From Ectopseudomonas chengduensis (GTDB lineage Bacteria; Pseudomonadota; Gammaproteobacteria; Pseudomonadales; Pseudomonadaceae), in contig NZ_JACFYZ010000018.1 in assembly GCF_015712065.1 (NCBI RefSeq), forward strand, positions 1-64,000: DNA of 64,000 nucleotides, read 5' to 3'. Shown here one piece after another: positions 29,659 through 36,921 of the stretch. The notes beneath the pieces are model-generated. The model did no database searches. It saw nothing but the letters and a program-made list of their open reading frames with translations, and was not told where the DNA came from. Numbering within the stretch: position 1 is the stretch's first letter; the number at the start of each line of letters is the position of its first letter. Both the position numbers and the translations under genes were made by a program.

Positions 29659-29689
29659 ATGGCATCTCTCACGTGGAGCGAGATGCCAT
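29659..29689 (+). promoter_or_regulatory. Hairpin over the start site of the first acyl-CoA dehydrogenase
   Basis: ATGGCATCTC (29659-29668) pairs perfectly with GAGATGCCAT (29680-29689). The loop (29669-29679) contains GGAG of the ribosome site and the right arm contains the first two bases of the ATG at 29688. If transcription starts upstream, the stem would limit ribosome access; as DNA, the palindrome could instead be an operator of a fatty-acid-responsive repressor. Both readings are inference. Confidence 0.5.
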
Positions 29690-30959
29690 GATCGTCGATA
29701 CCCAGGGCCAGGCCCTGAGCGTACTGAGCAAGCTGGCCCAGGCCGACTGGCCAGACCGCCTCAAGGTACGCAAATCCTTCGAGAAGCTCGTCTACAGCGG
29801 TAGCCGCGCCAGTTTTCGCCTGGCCGCCGGCGGCACCAGCAACAAGCCGCGCGCGGCGGCCGACGACCTGTTTGATCTGTCACTGACCGAAGAACAGCAG
29901 ATGCTGGTGGACATGCTCCAGAGCTTCGCGCTGGAGGTTCTGCGCCCGGCTGCGCACGGGGCCGACGCCGAGGCTCACGTGCCTGCGGCACTGCTCAATC
30001 AGGCGCATGAACTGGGCCTGGCACACTATGGTGTTGCCGAAGCGCAAGGTGGTCTTGCTGGGGAGTGCACCGTGCTCAGCAACGCGCTGATCGCCGAGAG
30101 CCTGGCGCAGGGCGACTTTTCTCTGGCCGCGGCCTTGCTGGTGCCGCTGTCTGCTGCCAATTGCATTCGGCGCTGGGGAGGCTCTGCGCAGCAGGCTGCC
30201 TGGTTGCCGGCATTCGTCAGTGAACAGGGCGCGCCAGGCTTCGCGTTGGCGGTAACAGAGCCCGGCGTATTGACCGATGCTGGTCAACCCGCGACGCGGG
30301 CGCGCAAGCGCGGCAAGCACTATCTGCTCGATGGGGAGAAGGCGCTGGTCATCGCCGGTCTGGCTGCCAGTCGATTGATCGTAAGCGCGCAGGCAGTTGA
30401 TGGCCCGGCGCTGTTTATCGTCGATGCGGCGAGCAAAGGTGTCTGTCGCCGTGCCGAGCCGGGCATGGGGCTCAAGGCTTGTGGGTTGACACGTATTGAG
30501 CTGAAAGGCGTCAAGGTTTCTAGCGATTGCCGTCTGGCAGCTGATGGCTTCGACTTTCCGGCCTTTCTCGATTATTCGGCCTTGGCATTCTGTGCCCTTG
30601 CAGTCGGTACGGCGCAGGCGGCACTGGACTACGTGACGACCTACTGCAACGAGCGCCAGGCGTTCGGCGAGCCGATCAGTCATCGCCAGGGGGTGGCCTT
30701 CATGGTGGCCGACATCGCCATCGAGCTGGACGCCATGCGCCTGCTGCTCTGGCGTGCCTGCGCCCGTGCAGAGTCTGGTCTGCCGTTTCGCCGTGAGGCG
30801 TACCTGGCACGCCTGCTCTGCGTGGATAAGGCGATGAAGATCGGCTCCGACGCGGTGCAGCTGCTCGGTGGCCATGGTTTTACCCAGGAGCACCCGGTCG
30901 AGCGCTGGTATCGCGACCTGCGCAGCTTGGCGGTGCTCGCTGGCGGCCTTCATCTCTGA
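29688..30959 (+). CDS. Acyl-CoA dehydrogenase-like protein without the catalytic glutamate motif
   Basis: 423 residues of acyl-CoA dehydrogenase fold. The flavin-contact segment reads LAVTEPGVLTDAG, a weak version of the usual TEPGAGSD, and the C-terminal helix has YCNERQAFGEPISHRQGVAF and QLLGGHGFTQEHPVERWYRD as in the family. The protein ends soon after YRDLRSLAVLAGGLHL and has no E-G-T-x-Q stretch, which holds the catalytic Glu in canonical members. I use ATG 29688 with GGAGCGAG upstream; GTG 29673 is in frame. It lies 14 bases from a canonical partner gene (PA4995/PA4994 order in PAO1). Confidence 0.85.
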   Translation: MIVDTQGQALSVLSKLAQADWPDRLKVRKSFEKLVYSGSRASFRLAAGGTSNKPRAAADDLFDLSLTEEQQMLVDMLQSFALEVLRPAAHGADAEAHVPAALLNQAHELGLAHYGVAEAQGGLAGECTVLSNALIAESLAQGDFSLAAALLVPLSAANCIRRWGGSAQQAAWLPAFVSEQGAPGFALAVTEPGVLTDAGQPATRARKRGKHYLLDGEKALVIAGLAASRLIVSAQAVDGPALFIVDAASKGVCRRAEPGMGLKACGLTRIELKGVKVSSDCRLAADGFDFPAFLDYSALAFCALAVGTAQAALDYVTTYCNERQAFGEPISHRQGVAFMVADIAIELDAMRLLLWRACARAESGLPFRREAYLARLLCVDKAMKIGSDAVQLLGGHGFTQEHPVERWYRDLRSLAVLAGGLHL

Positions 30960-30973
30960 ACAGGCAGGCAACC

Positions 30974-32185
30974 ATGAACCTGGAAACCCCGAAAAAATTC
31001 CGCGGCCTGCAGCAGCAGGCGCAGCAGGTGGCCAAGCACTATTTCCGGCCGATCTCGCGCAAGTACGACCAGGCCGAGCACGCCTATCCCAAGGAGCTGG
31101 ACCTGCTCGCCGCGCTGCTCGACGGCATGAACGAGGGCTCGCCCGACGCCGTCGGTGCCGGCTCGGCCAGCAAGCGTGGGGCAGCACGTGAGCAGCAGGC
31201 AGGCATCAAGAATGGTGGCAACATGGCTGCGCTGCTCGGCGTGATTGAGCTGTGCTGGGGCGATGTCGGCCTGCTGCTGGCCATGCCGCGTCAGGGGCTG
31301 GGCAACGCGGCCATTGCTGCGGTGGCCAATGACGAGCAACTGGCGCGGTTCGGCAAGACCTGGGCGGCCATGGCCATTACCGAGCCGGGCTGTGGTTCGG
31401 ATTCGGCGGCGATTCGCACCACGGCGGTAAAGGATGGCGACCACTACATCCTCAACGGCGAGAAGATCTTCGTCACCTCCGGCGGGCGCGCCGATGCCGT
31501 GGTGGTTTGGGCCACGCTGGACAGAAGTCTGGGGCGTGCGGCGATCAAGTCCTTTGTAGTGGAGAAGGGCACGCCGGGGATGACGATTACACGTCTGGAG
31601 AAGAAGCTGGGGATAAAGGCATCCGATACGGCTTCGATCAGCCTCAGCGATTGTCGGGTGCCGGCGGCCAACCTGCTGGGCAACGCCGAGATCGACGTGC
31701 AAAAGGGCTTTGCCGGGGTCATGGAAACCTTCGACAACACCCGGCCGCTGGTTGCTGGCATGGCGGTCGGCGTGGCGCGCGCGGCGCTGGAGCGTACCCG
31801 TGAATTGCTGAGCAAGGCCGGTTGCCGCTTTGATTACGCCAAGCCACTGCTGAGCGTTACCCATGCCGAGGCCACGTTGTATCGCCTGGAGGCGGAATGG
31901 GAGGCGGCGCGTCTGTTGACCTTGAAGGCTGCCTGGATGGCTGACAACAAGTTGCCCAACTCGAAAGAGGCCTCGATTGCCAAGGCCAAGGCCGGACGTG
32001 TGGCCAGCGAGGTGACGCTCAAGTGCGTGGAGCTGGCCGGTGCGCTGGGCTACGGTGAGGATGAGTTGCTGGAGAAGTGGGCACGCGATTCGAAGATTCT
32101 CGATATCTTCGAAGGCACCCAGCAGATTCAGTTGCTGATCGTCGCCCGGCGCCTGCTGGGCAAGAGTTCCAGCGAGCTCAAGTAA
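30974..32185 (+). CDS. Acyl-CoA dehydrogenase
   Basis: 403 residues, cytoplasmic FAD enzyme forming the alpha,beta double bond of an acyl-CoA. It has the canonical flavin motif MAITEPGCGSDSAAIRTTA (about 132-150), the second motif YILNGEKIFVTSGG (about 158-171), and the catalytic Glu in the C-terminal FEGTQQIQ. ATG at 30974 with a CAGGCAGG-like site. It follows the non-canonical paralogue by 14 bases and probably works with it. Chain length and substrate are not evident. A hairpin terminator follows at 32240. Confidence 0.92.
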   Translation: MNLETPKKFRGLQQQAQQVAKHYFRPISRKYDQAEHAYPKELDLLAALLDGMNEGSPDAVGAGSASKRGAAREQQAGIKNGGNMAALLGVIELCWGDVGLLLAMPRQGLGNAAIAAVANDEQLARFGKTWAAMAITEPGCGSDSAAIRTTAVKDGDHYILNGEKIFVTSGGRADAVVVWATLDRSLGRAAIKSFVVEKGTPGMTITRLEKKLGIKASDTASISLSDCRVPAANLLGNAEIDVQKGFAGVMETFDNTRPLVAGMAVGVARAALERTRELLSKAGCRFDYAKPLLSVTHAEATLYRLEAEWEAARLLTLKAAWMADNKLPNSKEASIAKAKAGRVASEVTLKCVELAGALGYGEDELLEKWARDSKILDIFEGTQQIQLLIVARRLLGKSSSELK

Positions 32186-32239
32186 TCAAGGTAATCCAAT
32201 CCGCCGCGAGCTTGGTGCACGTGGTGCACCCTACAAGAA

Positions 32240-32261
32240 AAAGCCCGCATCTGCGGGCTTT
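32240..32261. terminator. Bidirectional terminator
   Basis: AAAGCCCGCA (32240-32249) pairs perfectly with TGCGGGCTTT (32252-32261) around a two-base loop, flanked by A-rich DNA on the left and T-rich on the right. It serves both the plus-strand acyl-CoA dehydrogenase and the minus-strand lipoprotein gene that ends at 32265. Confidence 0.85.
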
Positions 32262-32264
32262 CTC

Positions 32265-32987
32265 TTAGAAACGGAAGACTTCCGTATCGATCTTGATCGG
32301 TTCCGCCACCGGAATCTTCGGCCCGGAAGCGGCTGGGTCCTGCGGTTTGGCTTTGGCCACTGGAGGCTTCTTGCGCGGCGGCTCGGGGGTAGGCTCGGCT
32401 GCAGCGATGGGTTGAATGGCCACAGCCAGTTCAGCCGCCAGACGTTGCAGCAAGACACTCTGCGCCTTGACCTGTTCGGCCATGGGCCCACCGTGCGCTT
32501 CTTCCAAACGAATCAGCCGGCTGTCGCGCAGTTGTCCGCGGCGGTCGAGCAAGCGCCACTGAGCTTCCAGCACGGCAGGTTGAGTCGGGCCGGAATCCAG
32601 GCGGGTGATAGTCAGCATGACCTGAGCATCGGCACTGAAGCCTGGTGCCGCCGGGGCTAGAACCAGGCGCTGGCTATCCAGGCGCCAGGCCAACTGGCGC
32701 AGCATCTGCTGGTCGATATCGTTGGCCAGACCGCTGGCCCAGCGGGCATCATGCGCGGCCACCAGGCTGCCATCGGCCTGGCGTTGCAGCAGATTTTGCT
32801 GGCGCAGGTAATCGGCGACGCTGATCGGGCCGACCAGTACGGTCACACCGTTGTCCTGGGTCGGCGTCACGGCGCTGCCGCTATCGAGTTGGTAAAGAGG
32901 AACCGGCTTCTGCTGCAGCAGACTGCAACCACTCAATGCGAGCAGCGTGGTCAGAAGCAGCGCCACAGGGCGTACTACAGTCATCAT
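32265..32987 (-). CDS. PqiC/YmbA-like outer-membrane lipoprotein
   Basis: 240 residues. The start at ATG 32987 gives a lipoprotein signal, MMTVVRPVALLLTTLLALSGC, with lipobox Cys21. The mature part has PVPLYQLDSGSAV and ISVADYLRQQNLLQRQADG, the look of the PqiC (DUF330/YmbA) family that works with MCE-type lipid transporters such as PqiAB. No pqiA or pqiB is adjacent. The Pro/Lys-rich C-terminal tail (PEPPRKKPPVAKAKPQDP) is unusual for the family. The in-frame upstream start (33077) would place 30 residues before the signal peptide, so I reject it. Confidence 0.72.
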   Translation of the reverse strand: MMTVVRPVALLLTTLLALSGCSLLQQKPVPLYQLDSGSAVTPTQDNGVTVLVGPISVADYLRQQNLLQRQADGSLVAAHDARWASGLANDIDQQMLRQLAWRLDSQRLVLAPAAPGFSADAQVMLTITRLDSGPTQPAVLEAQWRLLDRRGQLRDSRLIRLEEAHGGPMAEQVKAQSVLLQRLAAELAVAIQPIAAAEPTPEPPRKKPPVAKAKPQDPAASGPKIPVAEPIKIDTEVFRF

Positions 32988-33085
32988 TAATTCCAGGCAG
33001 CCGCTTCTGGGGCAGCTGCATATCGATCCCATATCATGCTGTGGGGTCATTTGCGCATGACCCGGGGTGTGTATCATCCGTCAAA

Positions 33086-33127
33086 CCGCGCTACGACTCC
33101 AGCCTTGCCTGCTGGCTGGTAGCGCGG
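33086..33127. repeat. Large imperfect hairpin downstream of parC
   Basis: CCGCGCTAC (33086-33094) is the exact inverted copy of GTAGCGCGG (33119-33127), with an inner CCAGCC/GGCTGG pair. It follows the parC stop (33160, minus strand) by about 33 bases. It has no T-run; it may be a REP-type element or a 3' end stabiliser of the parC transcript. Confidence 0.5.
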
Positions 33128-33159
33128 ATATCCCGGACGAACGGGGCGTGTTGCCGACG

Positions 33160-35409
33160 CTATTCCACCAGCAACTGGTCGACGCGCTGGAAGCCTCGCG
33201 GCAGCTTGTTACCACGGCGGCCGCGCTCGCCCTTGTAATGCTCAAGGTCGTCGGCTTTGAGTGTCAGGGTACGCTTCCCGGCCTGCAAAACCAAACTGGC
33301 GCCGCTGGGCAGTACGGCCAGATCGGTCAGATACTCCTCACGCGAGGCTACGCGCTCGCCGGGAATGCCGATGATCTTGTTGCCCTTGCCTTTACCCAGT
33401 TGCGGCAGATCGGTGACCTTGAACAGCAGCAGGCGACCTTCGGTAGTCACCGCGGCCAACCAGTCGTCTTCCAGGTTACTGACTGGCTTGGGTGCGACCA
33501 CCTTGGCACCGTTGGGTAGAGTCAGCAGCGCCTTGCCCGCCTTGTTCTTGGCCTGCAGATCCTCACCCTTGACCACGAAACCGTAGCCAGCGTCGGAGGC
33601 GATGATGTACAGGGCGCTGTCTTCCGGCAGCATCACGCATTCGAAGGTCGCCCCTGGTGGTGGCGTCAGACGACCGGTCAGTGGTTCGCCCTGGCCGCGT
33701 GCCGACGGCAGGCTGTGGGCGGCGAGCGAATAGCTCCTGCCTGTGGAGTCGATAAACACCGCGTACTGGTTCGAGCGCCCCGGCGCGGCGGCCTTGAAGC
33801 CGTCGCCAGCCTTGTAGGACAGGCCGGTGGCGTCGATGTCGTGACCCTTGGCGCAGCGCACCCAGCCTTTTTCCGAGAGCACCACGGTAACCGGCTCGGT
33901 CGGCATCAGCTCGGTTTCCGAGAGGGCCTTGGCCTCGGCGCGGGCGACGATCGGCGAGCGGCGGTCATCGCCGTACTTCTCGGCGTCCTCGATGATTTCC
34001 TTGCGTACCAGCTTCTTCAGCTTGGCTTCGCTGCCGAGCAGGGCCAGCAGTTTCTCGCGTTCCTTGGCCAGTTCGTCCTGCTCGCCGCGGATCTTCATCT
34101 CTTCCAGGCGCGCCAGTTGGCGCAGGCGGGTGTCGAGGATGTAGTCGGCTTGCACGTCGGTGAGGCCGAAGCGCTCCATCAGCACCGGCTTGGGCTGGTC
34201 CTCGGTGCGGATGATGCGGATCACCTCGTCGAGGTTGAGAAAGGCGATCAGCAAACCTTCCAACAGGTGCAGGCGCTTTTCCACCTTGTCCAGGCGGAAC
34301 TGCAGGCGACGGCGCACGGTGCCGACGCGGTACACCAGCCACTCGGTCAGCAGGGTGCGCAGGTCCTTGACCTGCGGCTTGCCGTCGAGGCCGATGACGT
34401 TGGTGTTGACCCGGTAGCTCGATTCCAGATCGGTGGTGGCGAACAGGTGGGTCATCAGTTCGTCGGCATCGACGCGGTTGGAGCGCGGGATGATGACGAT
34501 GCGCGTGGGGTTCTCATGGTCGGATTCGTCACGCAGGTCGGCGACCATCGGCAGCTTCTTGGCCTGCATCTGCGCGGCGATCTGCTCCAGTACCTTGGCC
34601 CCGGACACCTGGTGCGGCAGGGCGGTGACGACGATATCGCCGTCCTCGATGCGATAGACGGCGCGCATGCGTACCGAGCCGCGGCCGGTCTCGTAGATCT
34701 TCAGCAGATCGGCCTTGGGCGTGATGACTTCGGCTTCGGTGGGGAAGTCCGGCCCCTGAATGTGTTCGCACAGCTGCTCGACCGTGGCGCCCGGCTCGTC
34801 CAGCAGGCGTACGCAGGCGGCCGCTACCTCGCGCAGGTTGTGCGGCGGCACGTCGGTGGCCATGCCCACGGCGATGCCGGTGGTGCCGTTGAGCAGCAGA
34901 TTGGGCAGGCGCGCCGGCAGCGTCGCCGGCTCGTTCATGGTGCCGTCGAAGTTGGGTACCCAGTCGACGGTGCCCTGGCCGAGTTCCGAGAGCAGCACTT
35001 CCGAATAGCGCGACAGGCGCGCTTCGGTGTAGCGCATGGCGGCGAAGGACTTGGGATCGTCCGGTGCACCCCAGTTGCCCTGACCGTCCACCAGGGTGTA
35101 GCGATAGCTGAACGGCTGCGCCATCAGCACCATGGCTTCATAGCAGGCGCTGTCGCCGTGCGGGTGGAACTTACCGAGCACGTCACCGACGGTACGCGCG
35201 GATTTCTTGTGCTTGGAGTCGGCGTCCAGGCCCAACTCGCTCATGGCGTAGACGATGCGCCGCTGCACCGGCTTCAGACCGTCGCCGATGTGCGGCAGGG
35301 CGCGATCCATGATCACGTACATGGAGTAGTTGAGATAAGCCTGCTCGGTGAAATCGGCGAGTGACCGGCGTTCAACGCCTTCCAGGCTCAAATCGAGGGA
35401 TTCGCTCAT
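33160..35409 (-). CDS. parC: DNA topoisomerase IV subunit A
   Basis: 749 residues, the DNA-breaking subunit that decatenates daughter chromosomes. The quinolone-resistance region reads KFHPHGDSACYEAM with Ser87 and Glu91, the susceptible wild-type residues by P. aeruginosa numbering. The catalytic Arg126-Tyr127 lies in AMRYTEARLS. The C-terminal beta-pinwheel part follows residue about 490. ATG at 35409. It is the last gene of a long minus-strand unit that starts at nudF, seven bases after the protease gene. Confidence 0.97.
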   Translation of the reverse strand: MSESLDLSLEGVERRSLADFTEQAYLNYSMYVIMDRALPHIGDGLKPVQRRIVYAMSELGLDADSKHKKSARTVGDVLGKFHPHGDSACYEAMVLMAQPFSYRYTLVDGQGNWGAPDDPKSFAAMRYTEARLSRYSEVLLSELGQGTVDWVPNFDGTMNEPATLPARLPNLLLNGTTGIAVGMATDVPPHNLREVAAACVRLLDEPGATVEQLCEHIQGPDFPTEAEVITPKADLLKIYETGRGSVRMRAVYRIEDGDIVVTALPHQVSGAKVLEQIAAQMQAKKLPMVADLRDESDHENPTRIVIIPRSNRVDADELMTHLFATTDLESSYRVNTNVIGLDGKPQVKDLRTLLTEWLVYRVGTVRRRLQFRLDKVEKRLHLLEGLLIAFLNLDEVIRIIRTEDQPKPVLMERFGLTDVQADYILDTRLRQLARLEEMKIRGEQDELAKEREKLLALLGSEAKLKKLVRKEIIEDAEKYGDDRRSPIVARAEAKALSETELMPTEPVTVVLSEKGWVRCAKGHDIDATGLSYKAGDGFKAAAPGRSNQYAVFIDSTGRSYSLAAHSLPSARGQGEPLTGRLTPPPGATFECVMLPEDSALYIIASDAGYGFVVKGEDLQAKNKAGKALLTLPNGAKVVAPKPVSNLEDDWLAAVTTEGRLLLFKVTDLPQLGKGKGNKIIGIPGERVASREEYLTDLAVLPSGASLVLQAGKRTLTLKADDLEHYKGERGRRGNKLPRGFQRVDQLLVE

Positions 35410-35416
35410 GCGGGCC

Positions 35417-35941
35417 TCATTGCAAGGTTGATTGGCGCAGCACCAGGGTGCCGCCCTTCTGACTGAATTCGAGTTGTTTCAGGGCGCTCATGCCCAGCAG
35501 CACTTCGTCGCCGTCCATGCCTGGGGCGATCAGTGCGGCGACGTCACGCAGTTCGATATCGCCCAGGCGCAGTCTGTCCAGACGTGTGCGATGCCCGGTG
35601 GCACGGCCGTTGGCCGTGCTGATGATGATCGGCGCGCCGCGTTGCAGGCCAAGACGCTCGGCCACCGCGCTGGGTATTGCCACCTGGGTGGCGCCGGTGT
35701 CGAGCAGAAAGGTCACGTCATGCCCATCGATCTGGCCATTGACCAAGTAGTGACCCTGACGACTGCTGGCCAGGCTCACCTCGACGAAACCATCGCCATG
35801 CACCGACTGCGGCGTCTGGTTGGGGTTGCGCTGGCGATCTTCCCAGTTACCGAAGAAGTGCGTGGCCAGCAGCAGGCCGGCGCCCCAGGCGAGCACCAAC
35901 ATCACTCGTCCGGCACGACGGCCCGGCGTCTGTTCGCTCAC
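35417..35941 (-). CDS. Membrane-anchored retropepsin-like aspartic protease
   Basis: 174 residues. One N-terminal membrane segment (about 12-27, VMLVLAWGAGLLLATHFFG) and then a retropepsin-like domain with the catalytic motif FLLDTGATQVAIP (Asp about 81) and the later EVLLGMSALKQLEF. This is the clan AA single-lobe family (TIGR02281-type), active as a dimer, with the active site on the periplasmic side. The GTG start (35941) overlaps the stop of the upstream gene as GTGA. It sits between the phytase-like gene and parC. The physiological target is unknown. Confidence 0.8.
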   Translation of the reverse strand: MSEQTPGRRAGRVMLVLAWGAGLLLATHFFGNWEDRQRNPNQTPQSVHGDGFVEVSLASSRQGHYLVNGQIDGHDVTFLLDTGATQVAIPSAVAERLGLQRGAPIIISTANGRATGHRTRLDRLRLGDIELRDVAALIAPGMDGDEVLLGMSALKQLEFSQKGGTLVLRQSTLQ

Positions 35942-36921
35942 GGGCGCCGGCTCCAGCCGCCCTTGGGCGCGGCAAAACGCCAGACGATGGGACGCTCTTC
36001 GCCATCGGCGCGGGTCTGGCTGCCGTTGTCAACGCCGATCCAGGCGCCATCCTTGTCGATCCACAGCGCTTCGGCCATGCCGTAGTCCGGTGCGTAGCGG
36101 CGTGGTTCGCTCAGGGCTTCGCTGGCGAAGGACCAGCAGATCTCCGCGACACCGTCGCTCAGTGTGCGCCGGCAGATACGGTGGGCCTGACGCTCAAGGG
36201 TAAAAAGCTTTTCACCGAAATAGGCCAGGCCGGAGAAGTCGCGTGGTGCCATATGGCCGCCGAGCGCTTCGGGCGACGCCTCGTCACCGCTTTCGCTGGT
36301 CAGCACGCAGCCGCCGGTACAACGCCAGCCGCTGCCGCGACGATGCAGTACTGTGAGGCCGCGGCGGCGCTGTTCGGCAGCCAGCCACAGGCGATCACCG
36401 GCCGGATCGATGGCGATGCCTTCGAAGCCCTGGTTGAAGTGCAGCAGCATGCCGCTGGCGCGGGCCTGGCGCACCAGTCCGCTGGGCAGGTTGAGCCACT
36501 GCGCGTTGCCGTTGCTGCTGACCTGCAGTACGGCGGCGCGGGTTTCGCTGACCAGATAGCGGTTACCCTGCGCGTCGCAGGACATTCCCTCGAAATCCAG
36601 TGCGCCACCGCGTACCAGGCCGGCCACCCAGTTGCGCATGCGCAGGCCCCAGGGCAGGGCGCTCTCGGGCGGTTCGGGGGCGACGAAGGTTTCTGCTTCG
36701 GCGCGCAGCAGCCCTTCCTCTCTATGCAGTTGATAGAGGCGGTCGTCGTCACGGTCGGAAACTGCCCACAGCGTTTCGCCGCACAGGGCCAGGCCGGACA
36801 GGTTGCCGCCCGGCATTTCCGTCACCGGGTATTCGGCCTCCAGCTTGAGCTCTTCCAGCACCACTGGCTCGGCGTTCGCGACGCCGGCCAACAGACCGAG
36901 TGCAAGGAGGTGATTACGCAT
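35938..36921 (-). CDS. Esterase-like phytase family protein, secreted
   Basis: 327 residues. A signal peptide (MRNHLLALGLLAGVANA, cleavage after residue 17) is followed by a six-bladed propeller-like sequence with NLSGLALCGETLWAVSDRDD near the start and GFEGIAIDPAGDRLWLAAE in the middle, as in the esterase-like phytase family. It should act in the periplasm. It is translationally coupled on both sides: ATG overlaps the parE stop by one base, and its stop overlaps the protease GTG by four. Substrate unknown; phytate hydrolysis is only a family label. Confidence 0.75.
   Translation of the reverse strand: MRNHLLALGLLAGVANAEPVVLEELKLEAEYPVTEMPGGNLSGLALCGETLWAVSDRDDDRLYQLHREEGLLRAEAETFVAPEPPESALPWGLRMRNWVAGLVRGGALDFEGMSCDAQGNRYLVSETRAAVLQVSSNGNAQWLNLPSGLVRQARASGMLLHFNQGFEGIAIDPAGDRLWLAAEQRRRGLTVLHRRGSGWRCTGGCVLTSESGDEASPEALGGHMAPRDFSGLAYFGEKLFTLERQAHRICRRTLSDGVAEICWSFASEALSEPRRYAPDYGMAEALWIDKDGAWIGVDNGSQTRADGEERPIVWRFAAPKGGWSRRP

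Noticed and set aside
33715..35364. 549-codon plus-strand frame opposite parC.
   Set aside because: Shadow frame; parC on the minus strand has all topoisomerase motifs.
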